Part shown: piece by piece, positions 6,719 through 12,495 of the stretch | How the letters are laid out: the number at the start of each line of letters is the position of its first letter | How positions within the stretch are numbered: the stretch's first letter is position 1 | NCBI GenBank assembly: GCA_903845455.1 | Contig: CAIMXN010000285.1 | Location: 1 to 14,699 of the forward strand | Origin: an uncultured beta proteobacterium | Lineage (GTDB): Bacteria; Pseudomonadota; Gammaproteobacteria; Burkholderiales; Burkholderiaceae | Length of the DNA: 14,699 nucleotides | Reading direction: 5' to 3' | Position numbers and translations under genes: made by a program | The notes under the pieces: model-generated | Seen by the model: the letters and a program-made list of their open reading frames with translations, nothing else | Database searches by the model: none | Told to the model about the DNA's origin: nothing

Positions 6719-7072
6719 TTAGCGACCTCTATTCTCAATGATTGAGTCAGGCGCGCTTTGAAGGCCCTGCCTCTTAAATTCAGGGTCATTAGCTTTGAGA
6801 CAGCGAAAATTCAATTCGAAGCGAAACATTCCATCTACCCATGTCGTTGCATTACTCTTTTCACTCAATGTGAATATCTCTAAATTCCCTTGTTTTGAAC
6901 ATTGCTCAGCAGCCTCTTCATAAGCTATTCGCTTTGCTGCAGGAATGCCGCCCTTACCCCAAGATGCCGAAGTGGCGATAGTGAATGTTTCAGGACCAAT
7001 CTTAATAACGCCTGATGAATGGGAGCAGCCGGCAATGAGGATGATTAACCCTAAAACGAGAAATCTTTTCAT
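6719..7072 (-). CDS. Putative lipoprotein of unknown function
   Basis: 117 aa. MKRFLVLGLIILIAGCSHSSG is a typical lipoprotein signal, with lipobox LIAGC and the acylated Cys at residue 16; Ser follows, which favours outer-membrane sorting. The mature part has a strand-rich start (GVIKIGPETFTIATSAS), a helix (AAKRIAYEEAAEQCSKQG) and a second strand pair ending FELNFRCLK. Two further cysteines (in EQCSKQ and FRCLK) could pair. Similar small lipoproteins occur widely in proteobacteria without known function. ATG at 7072 has AAGGA 6 nt upstream. The gene is divergent from the XRE regulator and shares its operator region. Confidence 0.75.
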   Translation of the reverse strand: MKRFLVLGLIILIAGCSHSSGVIKIGPETFTIATSASWGKGGIPAAKRIAYEEAAEQCSKQGNLEIFTLSEKSNATTWVDGMFRFELNFRCLKANDPEFKRQGLQSAPDSIIENRGR

Positions 7073-7089
7073 GCCCCATCCTTGTTTTG

Positions 7090-7119
7090 GCTATATCTAT
7101 TCAATAACAATATTCACAA
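7090..7119 (-). promoter_or_regulatory. Candidate promoter of the lipoprotein gene
   Basis: Minus-strand TTGTGA (7114-7119) and TATAGC (7090-7095) are 18 nt apart. The -35 lies inside the 18-bp palindrome, so the same operator could control this gene and the divergent regulator. Confidence 0.35.
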
Positions 7120-7130
7120 TATATTGTGAA
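7113..7130. promoter_or_regulatory. 18-bp perfect palindrome, likely operator of the XRE regulator
   Basis: ttcacaatatattgtgaa is its own reverse complement. It sits between two divergent genes and overlaps the -35 regions of both proposed promoters, the usual place for autoregulation by a phage-type repressor. Confidence 0.7.
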
Positions 7131-7140
7131 GACTTATAGT
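7113..7140 (+). promoter_or_regulatory. Candidate promoter of the XRE regulator
   Basis: TTCACA (7113-7118) and TATAGT (7135-7140), spacer 16 nt. Transcription from about 7147 would give a leader of only about 20 nt. No Shine-Dalgarno sequence precedes the start codon. Confidence 0.5.
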
Positions 7141-7157
7141 AACAAAAAGAACAAAGT

Positions 7158-7177
7158 TTTCCCAATATGTTGGGAAA
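7158..7177. repeat. Inverted repeat centred on the XRE start codon
   Basis: tttcccaa (7158-7165) and ttgggaaa (7170-7177) flank tatg, whose last three bases are the ATG start. In mRNA the start codon would lie in the loop of an 8-bp hairpin. It could be a second operator or a translational control element. Confidence 0.5.
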
Positions 7178-7415
7178 GCAAAAAACTCCTGTTGATGTGG
7201 TATTTGGAATCGTTCTTAGAAGGGTTCGCAAAGAAGCAAACCTCTCCCAGGAGGGTTTAGCGCTTGAGGCAGATCTCCAAAGAAACTACATAAGCCTAAT
7301 CGAATTAGGCACAAATCAGCCTACTATCACCACCATCTTTAAATTGGCAAAGGCTTTGAAAATCAAGCCCAATGAGCTTATTGGCCTAGTTGAACAGGAA
7401 ATGAAAATTAAGTAG
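7167..7415 (+). CDS. XRE-family helix-turn-helix transcriptional regulator
   Basis: 82 aa, almost entirely one HTH_3/Cro-CI domain (about 13-70): VFGIVLRRVRKEANLSQEGLA, the recognition region RNYISLIELGTNQPT, and TIFKLAKALKIKPNELI. It has no extra dimerisation or sensor domain. It probably represses its own promoter and the divergent lipoprotein gene through the 18-bp palindrome. ATG at 7167 is the only clear start before the domain, though it has no Shine-Dalgarno and lies in the loop of a hairpin. By position it would be the master regulator of the element (inference). Confidence 0.88.
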   Translation: MLGKQKTPVDVVFGIVLRRVRKEANLSQEGLALEADLQRNYISLIELGTNQPTITTIFKLAKALKIKPNELIGLVEQEMKIK

Positions 7416-7544
7416 CAAATAAGTCGCCTACCCAATCTCTGATGTTAAGATCTCAGCACCCCGTAAACGGCTGGAGCGAGTCTTGGTTAAATCTGAGCTT
7501 TCCAGATTGCCCTGCGGGGTTTTGTGTTTTTGTTACACATCCAT
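7416..7544. other. Convergent intergenic region with several short hairpins
   Basis: Between the ends of the XRE and TerS genes. AATCTG (7490-7495) pairs with CAGATT (7503-7508); CCGT-aa-ACGG lies at 7461-7470; ACCCCG (7458-7463) can pair with CGGGGT (7515-7520) and is followed by TTTGTGTTTTTG. The last could terminate the XRE transcript. A small RNA or packaging signal is possible but unsupported. Confidence 0.35.
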
Positions 7545-7973
7545 CTACTCTGCTAACCGCGGAACCCCCGTCACTACATTTACGATCATTCCAGCAACAC
7601 TTTCTGATTTACCCCCAAATAGGCCGAGATGCTTTCCAAGTAGTTCATACCCCTTTAGCACCTGCGTAGCCTCAAATGCTTCACCTTCACCCTCACAGCG
7701 CCTGATTACACGCAATATGCCCTGTACAACCAATTCAGAGTTAATCTCAGTTCGCTCAGCCCTTTGAGACATTGATCCTTGAATTACTTTGGCTATTTGA
7801 GGTTTTCTAAGGTTCTCGTCGCCTATCTGCCCAGCAGTCTTTTTGCTATACCCAGCTCGTATGGCGGCTTGAGTAGCATTTAGGTCAACAAGGTATTCAG
7901 CAACAAATATATTTTGCTTAGGTGTTAATTTCTTTGATCTAGATTCAACATCTAGTTTCATCTCTTTAGGCAA
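7545..7973 (-). CDS. Phage terminase small subunit (TerS)
   Basis: 142 aa. TerS recognises the packaging site on phage DNA and loads the large terminase. The family start KLTPKQNIFVAEYLVDLNATQAAIRAGYSKKTA (parts: LTPKQNIFVAEYL, LNATQAAIRAGYS) is the DNA-binding helix-turn-helix region (about 16-65), followed by a helical oligomerisation part (RAERTEINSELVVQGILRVI) and a short C-terminal tail. The likely start is TTG at 7973, because a strong GGAGG lies 5 nt upstream; the ATG at 7961 has no spaced ribosome-binding site. That GGAGG is inside the last codons of the preceding gene, with 1 nt between stop and start, so translation is coupled. No large terminase gene is present. Confidence 0.88.
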   Translation of the reverse strand: MPKEMKLDVESRSKKLTPKQNIFVAEYLVDLNATQAAIRAGYSKKTAGQIGDENLRKPQIAKVIQGSMSQRAERTEINSELVVQGILRVIRRCEGEGEAFEATQVLKGYELLGKHLGLFGGKSESVAGMIVNVVTGVPRLAE

Positions 7974-7974
7974 T

Positions 7975-8220
7975 CTAACCTCCCTTCGATGCTTTTATAT
8001 AGTCACGAGAGGATGCATCAGGAGCATTGTCATAGTCTCTCACCCAGGCATCATTTGAGTCATCGATAACTCTTTTATCTATAAGCTGATTTGAGTTAAC
8101 TTGATCTAACTTAATATGATTTAAAGAACCCTCCAGTTCACCTGTAGGTTCACCCATAGGTTGACCTACAGGTTCACTTTGCTTAACCTTTCTAATCGTA
8201 TTCATAGTCACAAAGGCCAC
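7975..8220 (-). CDS. Small hypothetical protein with tetrapeptide repeats, coupled to TerS
   Basis: 81 aa, hydrophilic, not recognised. Residues about 15-31 consist of four tetrapeptides EPVG-QPMG-EPTG-ELEG encoded by a 12-bp tandem repeat; the rest is polar and probably disordered or helical. The GTG at 8220 has a GGGGG about 10 nt upstream; ATG at 8205 is the alternative but lacks a ribosome-binding site. That it is translated is supported by its end: the GGAGG for TerS lies in its last codons and the two genes are 1 nt apart. It may be a packaging accessory protein, but that rests on position only. Confidence 0.55.
   Translation of the reverse strand: MAFVTMNTIRKVKQSEPVGQPMGEPTGELEGSLNHIKLDQVNSNQLIDKRVIDDSNDAWVRDYDNAPDASSRDYIKASKGG
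8135..8181. repeat. 12-bp tandem repeat (four units) inside the small gene
   Basis: Units start at 8135 (11 nt), 8146, 8158 and 8170 with consensus aggttcaccyat. Within it acctgtaggt (8140-8149) and acctacaggt (8164-8173) are perfect inverted copies 14 nt apart. Such clustered direct and inverted repeats could be a protein-binding site. Confidence 0.75.
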
Positions 8221-8229
8221 ATAAAAATC

Positions 8230-8280
8230 GCCCCCTTGAGTACGGTCAGCTGATGTAGTAACGCCTCTGCCCTTGGGGGC
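8230..8280. terminator. Possible terminator after the integrase gene
   Basis: gccccc (8230-8235) pairs with gggggc (8275-8280) with T-rich runs outside on both strands (minus GATTTTTAT; plus atatttttt), but the loop is about 39 nt. It lies 22 nt after the integrase stop. The large loop makes this weak. Confidence 0.35.
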
Positions 8281-8301
8281 ATATTTTTTGGTAAACCTGA
8301 C

Positions 8302-9528
8302 TTAACTAGCTCTTGCCGAGAGAGTAATAACAGTCTCACTCACTTTGATTGCATCTAAGTAGTTCGCCCAATCTTGAAGCATTACTCTGCGCTGGGGAAG
8401 ATACCTTGCATGGTTGTAACTGGCAGAGGATTTATTTCTTTCTGCGTGGGCTAATTGAATCTCAATATGTTCATGCGCATAACCCTGCTCATGCAAGATA
8501 GTGGAAGCCACGCCTCTGAATCCGTGGCCTGTCATCTTCCCAGCGTAGCCCATACGCTTTAACGCCATTAGCAAGGTGTTGTTGCTCATTGTCTTTTTGG
8601 GGTGCTTGGTGGACGGAAAGACAAACTCCCTTCCCCCAGTAATCTCCATTAACCGCTTGAATATGGCCTCTACCTGATCTGACATTAAGACGATATGAGG
8701 GTCTTTCATTTTCATGCGCTCGGCTGGAATACGCCATTCCTTAGCCTCTAGGTCTATCTCTGACCACCTAGCTCCAATTAACTCGCTTGTCCTCACGAAT
8801 ACATAAGACATTAACTGCAAACCTAGGCGGGTGATCTCATCGCCTTTTTGAATTATTCCGTATTGGTCAATATCTCTTAGTAAAGTTGGAAGCTCTTTAA
8901 CATCCACTCGCTTATAGTTTTCCTGATTGACGGGCTTTAGGAAGTCGGCGGGCTTTACCTGAGACGCTGGATTACTGTCACATAGGCTATTAGCTACTGC
9001 ATACCTAAACACTTGGCTACTGGTTTGATAGGCTCGCTTGGCAATGTCGTGTGCACCCCTTGCGTCTATCTTTTTGATTACCGTTAAAAGTAGCTGGACG
9101 CTGATTTCACTAACCGGCCTAGGCCCAAGGTGAGGAAACAAGTCTTTTTCCATACGCCTATAGACCCGCTTTATATGATCAGGGCTTTTATTGGCCTTCC
9201 AATTCTCATGCCAGCGTATCGCCACCGCTTGAAAGTTGTTATCAGTAGCCTCACCTTTTCGTAGCTTCTTTTCCTGCCTATCGAGTGAGGGGTCCACTCC
9301 AGCCTCTAGGAGCTTCTTTAGCTCAGAGTGCTTAACCCTTACCTCTTTGAGTGAAACATCGGGATAGTTACTTAGGGATAGCATCTTGGCCTTGCCCGCA
9401 TAGCGGTAGCGATAACGCCATGCCATTGCCCCGCTAAGCTGACGCATTAGCACCAAACCGCCTCCATCGGGGTGATTGGGCTTATCGGTGGGCTTTATAG
9501 CCTTTAAATAGGCATCGGTTAGCTTCAT
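8302..9528 (-). CDS. Tyrosine-type integrase, P4 family
   Basis: 408 aa, the normal length for the family. The N-terminal DUF4102-type domain (about 1-85: LTDAYLKAIKPTDKPNHPDGGGLVL in part) is an arm-binding domain, the middle is a SAM-like core-binding domain, and the C-terminal catalytic domain has Arg246 (VRTSEL), His335 and Arg338 (HGFRGVAST), His361 (LAHAERN) and the nucleophile Tyr371 (SYNHARYL). All catalytic residues are present, so it looks functional. ATG at 9528 has AGGGG 6 nt upstream. It starts just inside the tRNA-Met gene, as in P4-type islands, and its promoter lies among the TACTCAC repeats, so Int may repress itself. Confidence 0.95.
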   Translation of the reverse strand: MKLTDAYLKAIKPTDKPNHPDGGGLVLMRQLSGAMAWRYRYRYAGKAKMLSLSNYPDVSLKEVRVKHSELKKLLEAGVDPSLDRQEKKLRKGEATDNNFQAVAIRWHENWKANKSPDHIKRVYRRMEKDLFPHLGPRPVSEISVQLLLTVIKKIDARGAHDIAKRAYQTSSQVFRYAVANSLCDSNPASQVKPADFLKPVNQENYKRVDVKELPTLLRDIDQYGIIQKGDEITRLGLQLMSYVFVRTSELIGARWSEIDLEAKEWRIPAERMKMKDPHIVLMSDQVEAIFKRLMEITGGREFVFPSTKHPKKTMSNNTLLMALKRMGYAGKMTGHGFRGVASTILHEQGYAHEHIEIQLAHAERNKSSASYNHARYLPQRRVMLQDWANYLDAIKVSETVITLSARAS

Positions 9529-9561
9529 TTATTACCCCTAATTCCCCCTATTTTTCATTTG

Positions 9562-9622
9562 TTACTCACAGAGGGTGATTCATACTCACGAAAATACTCA
9601 CACATTTTGTATATTACTCACA
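9562..9622 (+). repeat. Right arm-type integrase-site repeats
   Basis: Four direct copies of wTACTCACr start at 9562, 9582, 9594 and 9614, spaced 20, 12 and 20 nt. The same motif occurs in the same orientation at the left end of the element. The arrangement fits arm-type sites bound by the N-terminal domain of a P4-type integrase. Confidence 0.8.
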
Positions 9623-9639
9623 ATAACAGGGGTTACCAA
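9611..9639 (-). promoter_or_regulatory. Integrase promoter
   Basis: Minus-strand TTGGTA (9634-9639) and TAATAT (9611-9616), 17 nt apart. The -10 is overlapped by the TACTCAC repeat at 9614-9622, so integrase binding there would block its own transcription. Confidence 0.6.
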
Positions 9640-9645
9640 TGGATA

Positions 9646-9683
9646 ACAAAAAACCCCTTAAAGCTATATGCAGTAAGGGGTTT
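9646..9683 (-). terminator. Intrinsic terminator downstream of tRNA-Met, carried by the element
   Basis: aaacccctta (9651-9660) and taaggggttt (9674-9683) pair perfectly around a 13-nt loop; on the minus strand the stem is followed by TTTTTTGTT. It ends the tRNA-Met transcript before the integrase promoter. It lies inside the att boundary, so it arrived with the element. Confidence 0.88.
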
Positions 9684-9716
9684 GTTGGTGTATCTTGGTG
9701 TTGCTTGGAGCTAAAC

Positions 9717-9736
9717 TGGTGGCGATTCAGGGATTC
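9717..9736 (+). repeat. att site, tRNA-proximal copy (attL-like)
   Basis: tggtggcgattcagggattc forms the last 20 nt of tRNA-Met including the encoded CCA. It is the direct-repeat partner of 6127-6145, so integration leaves the tRNA gene intact. Confidence 0.85.
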
Positions 9737-9793
9737 GAACCCCGGACCTGTGGATTATGATTCCATCGCTCTAACCAACTGAGCTAAATCGCC
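9717..9793 (-). tRNA. tRNA-Met (CAT anticodon, elongator type)
   Basis: 77 nt with encoded CCA. Acceptor GGCGATT pairs with AATCGCC; D-arm TAGCTCAGTTGGTTAGAGC, anticodon loop ATCATAA with CAT at 9757-9759, and T-loop TTCGAATC are all standard. The first anticodon-stem pair is A-C, the rest pair. The GGAATCATAATCC stem-loop resembles elongator tRNA-Met of Burkholderiales; a CAT-anticodon tRNA-Ile (modified C) is the alternative, and initiator is unlikely because the three G-C pairs of the anticodon stem are missing. Confidence 0.93.
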
Positions 9794-9802
9794 GAACATA
9801 TG

Positions 9803-9831
9803 ATTGTATCAAAATCAGGTTGATATGGCAG
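9803..9831 (-). promoter_or_regulatory. tRNA-Met promoter
   Basis: Minus-strand CTGCCA (9826-9831) and TACAAT (9803-9808) with a 17-nt spacer, 10 nt before the tRNA. No terminator separates the MmgE/PrpD gene stop at 9837 from it, so some tRNA may also come from readthrough. Confidence 0.55.
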
Positions 9832-9836
9832 TACCC

Positions 9837-11288
9837 TTAACCCGCTTTCTTTAGTAAAGCGCTAATCGTTTTCAAGCTCTTTAGGTTCTCCAGGCTTAAG
9901 CTTGCTTCTATCAAAGCCTTAGATTGCTTATTGCCTAAGACGGGGTCCATCAGATCTCGACACTTAGCCACTACCTCATCCCTGCCCATAGGATTGCGCG
10001 GGGTGCCACGTACAGCATCCACTCGCTCTGTAAGAATCGACCCATTATTTAATTCAATCTCAACAATAGCCACCCTGACTGGCATGAACTGTGAAAGTGC
10101 TGGATCGGGTATGAGCTGTATTTTTGAACGTATATTTAAGACATCTGGATGTTGCATCCTGGCAATATCATGTGCAGCCTTAAACGAAGCTGTTTTATCT
10201 AACAGCATGACGGAGACCATATATTGCAGGCAGATATCCGGCATATCGCGGTTATCAACCACTTTAGCTACCGATGGTTCAAGTCTTACGCGCACTGCTG
10301 TAACTTGGCTAAGATCAAAAGAATGCTTGCGGAGAATGATCTCCATTGCGTCAAGAGGTCCTTGAATTGGTGAGCCAACCGACCATTTTTTAATATCCGT
10401 TTGTGTAATCTCAAAACGATCGCCCAACTTTTCAACCAACTGTAAGCGGTCTGCATTTGGAGCGGTAGCTAAAAAATAATTGTCGGCTCCAGAAAAAACA
10501 TCATTCACACCATTCCAATCTGAATGAACTAGCAAGGCAGATATCACACCATTTTTAGCGGGCATGCCGCCAAAAACAAAAGCCTTCTCAATATGATCAG
10601 TATCTCTCCCCCAAGATGCGATACCAGAAGCCTGCTGCGCCGTGTAATCTAATAGCCAACGCATCTGCTGCGCATTCAGACTGGCTGCACAACCCGCAGC
10701 AGCCGCTGCACCAAAGATCCCAGCAATACTATGAGAACTTTTATGGCTCTCATAGCTAAACTTAGGGCCACCCATCGCTATCAACAAGCGCGTACCAATG
10801 TCATACCCCAACGTGACGGCACGCAAGAAATGGGTCCCACTAATATTAAGTTCTTCACCAACAGCAAAAGATGCGGGAATAACAGCACAACCAGGATGGG
10901 AACGAGAACGTCCATGGGAATCATCGGTCTCATCAGCATGACCCATTACACCGTTAGCCATGGCAGCATCAGCAGCTCCAGAGCTTAGTTTGGAAGCTAT
11001 CACCGTTTGCTTTCCTTTACTGCCATGTCGTTTTATATATCGCAATGCGGCTTGACCAGGCAAAAGCTCCGAACCAGAAATAATGGCGGCAAAAGTGTCG
11101 AGTACATGGAGCTTTGCTTGCTCCAGCACCTCGGGAGGTAAAGGCTGAATCTCTGCCGCACCCATATAGTTACTTAAAGTAAGCATCTCAGAACTCAAAA
11201 TATTATTCTGAGCTTGTACAAGGTTAGACGGCATTAATAAGCTCAATGGAACTAAACCTGCGCCGCCTAGAAAGGCTCTTCTCTTCAT
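9837..11288 (-). CDS. MmgE/PrpD-family protein with Tat signal
   Basis: 483 aa. The family includes 2-methylcitrate dehydratase (PrpD) and cis-aconitate decarboxylase and usually acts on small tricarboxylic or related acids. The fold is recognisable from LHVLDTFAAIISGSELLPG, GHADETDDSHGRSRSHPGCAVIPA (in part HADETDDSH) and SHSIAGIFGAAAAAG. The N-terminus MKRRAFLGGAGLVPLSLL followed by VQA-Q is a twin-arginine signal, so the folded protein would act in the periplasm; PrpD itself is cytosolic. ATG at 11288 is chosen over the in-frame TTG at 11315 because it begins exactly at the Tat signal and has AAGG 8 nt upstream. Substrate unknown; it should not be called PrpD. Confidence 0.87.
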   Translation of the reverse strand: MKRRAFLGGAGLVPLSLLMPSNLVQAQNNILSSEMLTLSNYMGAAEIQPLPPEVLEQAKLHVLDTFAAIISGSELLPGQAALRYIKRHGSKGKQTVIASKLSSGAADAAMANGVMGHADETDDSHGRSRSHPGCAVIPASFAVGEELNISGTHFLRAVTLGYDIGTRLLIAMGGPKFSYESHKSSHSIAGIFGAAAAAGCAASLNAQQMRWLLDYTAQQASGIASWGRDTDHIEKAFVFGGMPAKNGVISALLVHSDWNGVNDVFSGADNYFLATAPNADRLQLVEKLGDRFEITQTDIKKWSVGSPIQGPLDAMEIILRKHSFDLSQVTAVRVRLEPSVAKVVDNRDMPDICLQYMVSVMLLDKTASFKAAHDIARMQHPDVLNIRSKIQLIPDPALSQFMPVRVAIVEIELNNGSILTERVDAVRGTPRNPMGRDEVVAKCRDLMDPVLGNKQSKALIEASLSLENLKSLKTISALLKKAG

Positions 11289-11334
11289 GATCAATACCTT
11301 TTTATAACCTACCAATCAACAATAAACAATAAAA

Positions 11335-11353
11335 CTCATCTCGATTCAATGAG
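11335..11353 (-). terminator. Weak hairpin with T-run after the small secreted protein gene
   Basis: Minus-strand CTCAT (11349-11353) and ATGAG (11335-11339) form a 5-bp stem followed by TTTTATTG. It lies 18 nt beyond the stop of the 11371 gene. The stem is short, so termination may be inefficient and reach the MmgE/PrpD gene. Confidence 0.3.
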
Positions 11354-11370
11354 GAAAGTAGGCGCCAAGC

Positions 11371-11781
11371 TTATTTAATTTGAAAGATACTTAAGCCAGG
11401 CTCTCTTCCATACCGAACATAAACCTCAATTTTCTTGGCCAGAAATAACTTTTTGAGGACCTCATCCTTGTTTTCAAAAGTAATGGCAGTTTGTTCAGGG
11501 TAATGCGAGAAAGCATCGCTCATCACATCAACAGGCACACCATCAATCTTAATTTGACTAACACTGCGCTTATATAAACGATCCTGCTGTATGAATATTA
11601 GGCGCTTGAGATATTTATCCAATACCAGCTTTTGAGCCTGCTCATTGGTCTTGTAATAATAGACAAGCTCCTCCTTGCCATTGGTGGTGACATCACGCTC
11701 CTCATCCCACTTGGCATAGGCAGCCTGACCTATCAATATGCTAAGCAATACCGCTATAACCCTGCTATATAAATGCATCAT
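11371..11781 (-). CDS. Small secreted protein of unknown function
   Basis: 136 aa, not recognised. The N-terminus MHLYSRVIAVLLSILIGQAAYA is a Sec signal peptide with cleavage likely after AYA, leaving a basic, Lys/Tyr-rich mature protein of about 113 aa without cysteines, so probably periplasmic. GTG/ATG choice: two adjacent ATG codons start the gene and either is possible, with AAGAAAGAGA just upstream. It lies upstream of the MmgE/PrpD gene on the same strand (82 nt) and divergent from the MOSC gene. Confidence 0.65.
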   Translation of the reverse strand: MMHLYSRVIAVLLSILIGQAAYAKWDEERDVTTNGKEELVYYYKTNEQAQKLVLDKYLKRLIFIQQDRLYKRSVSQIKIDGVPVDVMSDAFSHYPEQTAITFENKDEVLKKLFLAKKIEVYVRYGREPGLSIFQIK

Positions 11782-11827
11782 TCTCTTTCTTGGACTTATG
11801 ATGTGATCTTATCAGGCGAAAACTCTC

Positions 11828-12439
11828 ATGCGAATCTTATCTATCTCCTCTGGCAAAGTTGCTCCATTATTTGGTGACCATCATCCCAATTACAAAACTG
11901 TAGCCTCTGCGATTCGTAAACAATCAATTAGCAACCTACACAATCCCGTACCAGTAGACATCACTAAACTAGGCATTCAGGGCGATGAACAAGCTGATCT
12001 ATCAGTACATGGTGGCATTGAAAAAGCAATCTATGTCTATCCAAATGAACACTATGCCTTTTGGAATGCATTACTCACTCGGGAAACCAAAAAGTCAGTA
12101 GAACTGCAATATGGCGCTCTTGGAGAAAATTTTACGATCGAAGGCTTGCTTGAAACTGATGTCTATGTTGGCGACAAACTCATCATTGGAGATTTAGAGT
12201 TTTCTGTAGTTAAACTTCGCGAACCTTGCTTCAAATTCAACGCTGTTATGAGCTATAAAGGTGCTGCAAAAGCCATGGTGCAATCTGGATTTAGCGGCTG
12301 GTATTTACGTGTCAATCGAGAGGGTACTCTTGCTGCTGGTGCGGATATCAAACATATCTCTGGCCCCAAGGACACCTCTATTGCTGCGCAGAATTTAGCG
12401 CTCCTTAATCGTAGGAATCAACAAAATTTGTGGGAATAA
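11828..12439 (+). CDS. MOSC-domain protein (YiiM-like)
   Basis: 203 aa. MOSC proteins bind a molybdenum cofactor; E. coli YiiM helps reduce N-hydroxylated base analogues such as 6-hydroxylaminopurine. The YiiM-type motifs are present: GIQGDEQADLSVHGG (49-63), KAIYVYPNEHYAFW (66-79), GALGENFT (96-103) and the conserved Cys134 in REPCFKF, the likely molybdenum ligand. The C-terminal part (about 150-203) has the extra helical tail of this subgroup. It is the only complete plus-strand gene in the right half, and ends at a bidirectional terminator. The ribosome-binding site before ATG 11828 is poor. Confidence 0.9.
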   Translation: MRILSISSGKVAPLFGDHHPNYKTVASAIRKQSISNLHNPVPVDITKLGIQGDEQADLSVHGGIEKAIYVYPNEHYAFWNALLTRETKKSVELQYGALGENFTIEGLLETDVYVGDKLIIGDLEFSVVKLREPCFKFNAVMSYKGAAKAMVQSGFSGWYLRVNREGTLAAGADIKHISGPKDTSIAAQNLALLNRRNQQNLWE

Positions 12440-12440
12440 A

Positions 12441-12471
12441 AAAACCCGACCACTCTCAGTGATCGGGTTTT
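12441..12471. terminator. Bidirectional terminator between MOSC and MFS genes
   Basis: aaaacccga (12441-12449) pairs with tcgggtttt (12463-12471), and cact with agtg inside, with one mismatch between and a 3-nt loop. A and T runs flank it, serving both convergent genes. Confidence 0.88.
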
Positions 12472-12495
12472 AAATTTACCGCAGACTAAAATTAC

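Larger units (their letters stand above)
6127..9736. mobile_element. Small tRNA-Met-integrated element with TerS (satellite-like), about 3.6 kb
   Basis: Bounded by a direct repeat of the tRNA-Met 3' end (6127-6145 and 9717-9736). It contains an integrase next to the tRNA, arm-type TACTCAC repeats near both ends, an XRE regulator with divergent operator, a terminase small subunit, a small repeat protein, a lipoprotein and a membrane protein. Structural, replication and large terminase genes are absent. The boundaries and gene content are read from the sequence; calling it a phage satellite rather than a prophage remnant is inference. Confidence 0.85.

Noticed and set aside
7442..7767. Plus-strand open frames of 75 and 94 aa opposite TerS
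   Set aside because: They overlap each other and the TerS gene, with no domain-like sequence.
8489..8737. Second open frame of 82 aa within the integrase gene
   Set aside because: It is a shifted-frame shadow of a complete, motif-intact integrase and has no ribosome-binding site of note.
9562..9622. CRISPR array
   Set aside because: Repeats are 9 nt with 3-11 nt between, far too short, and no cas genes exist here.
9717..9793. Initiator tRNA-fMet
   Set aside because: The anticodon stem lacks the three consecutive G-C pairs, and the anticodon region matches the elongator type.
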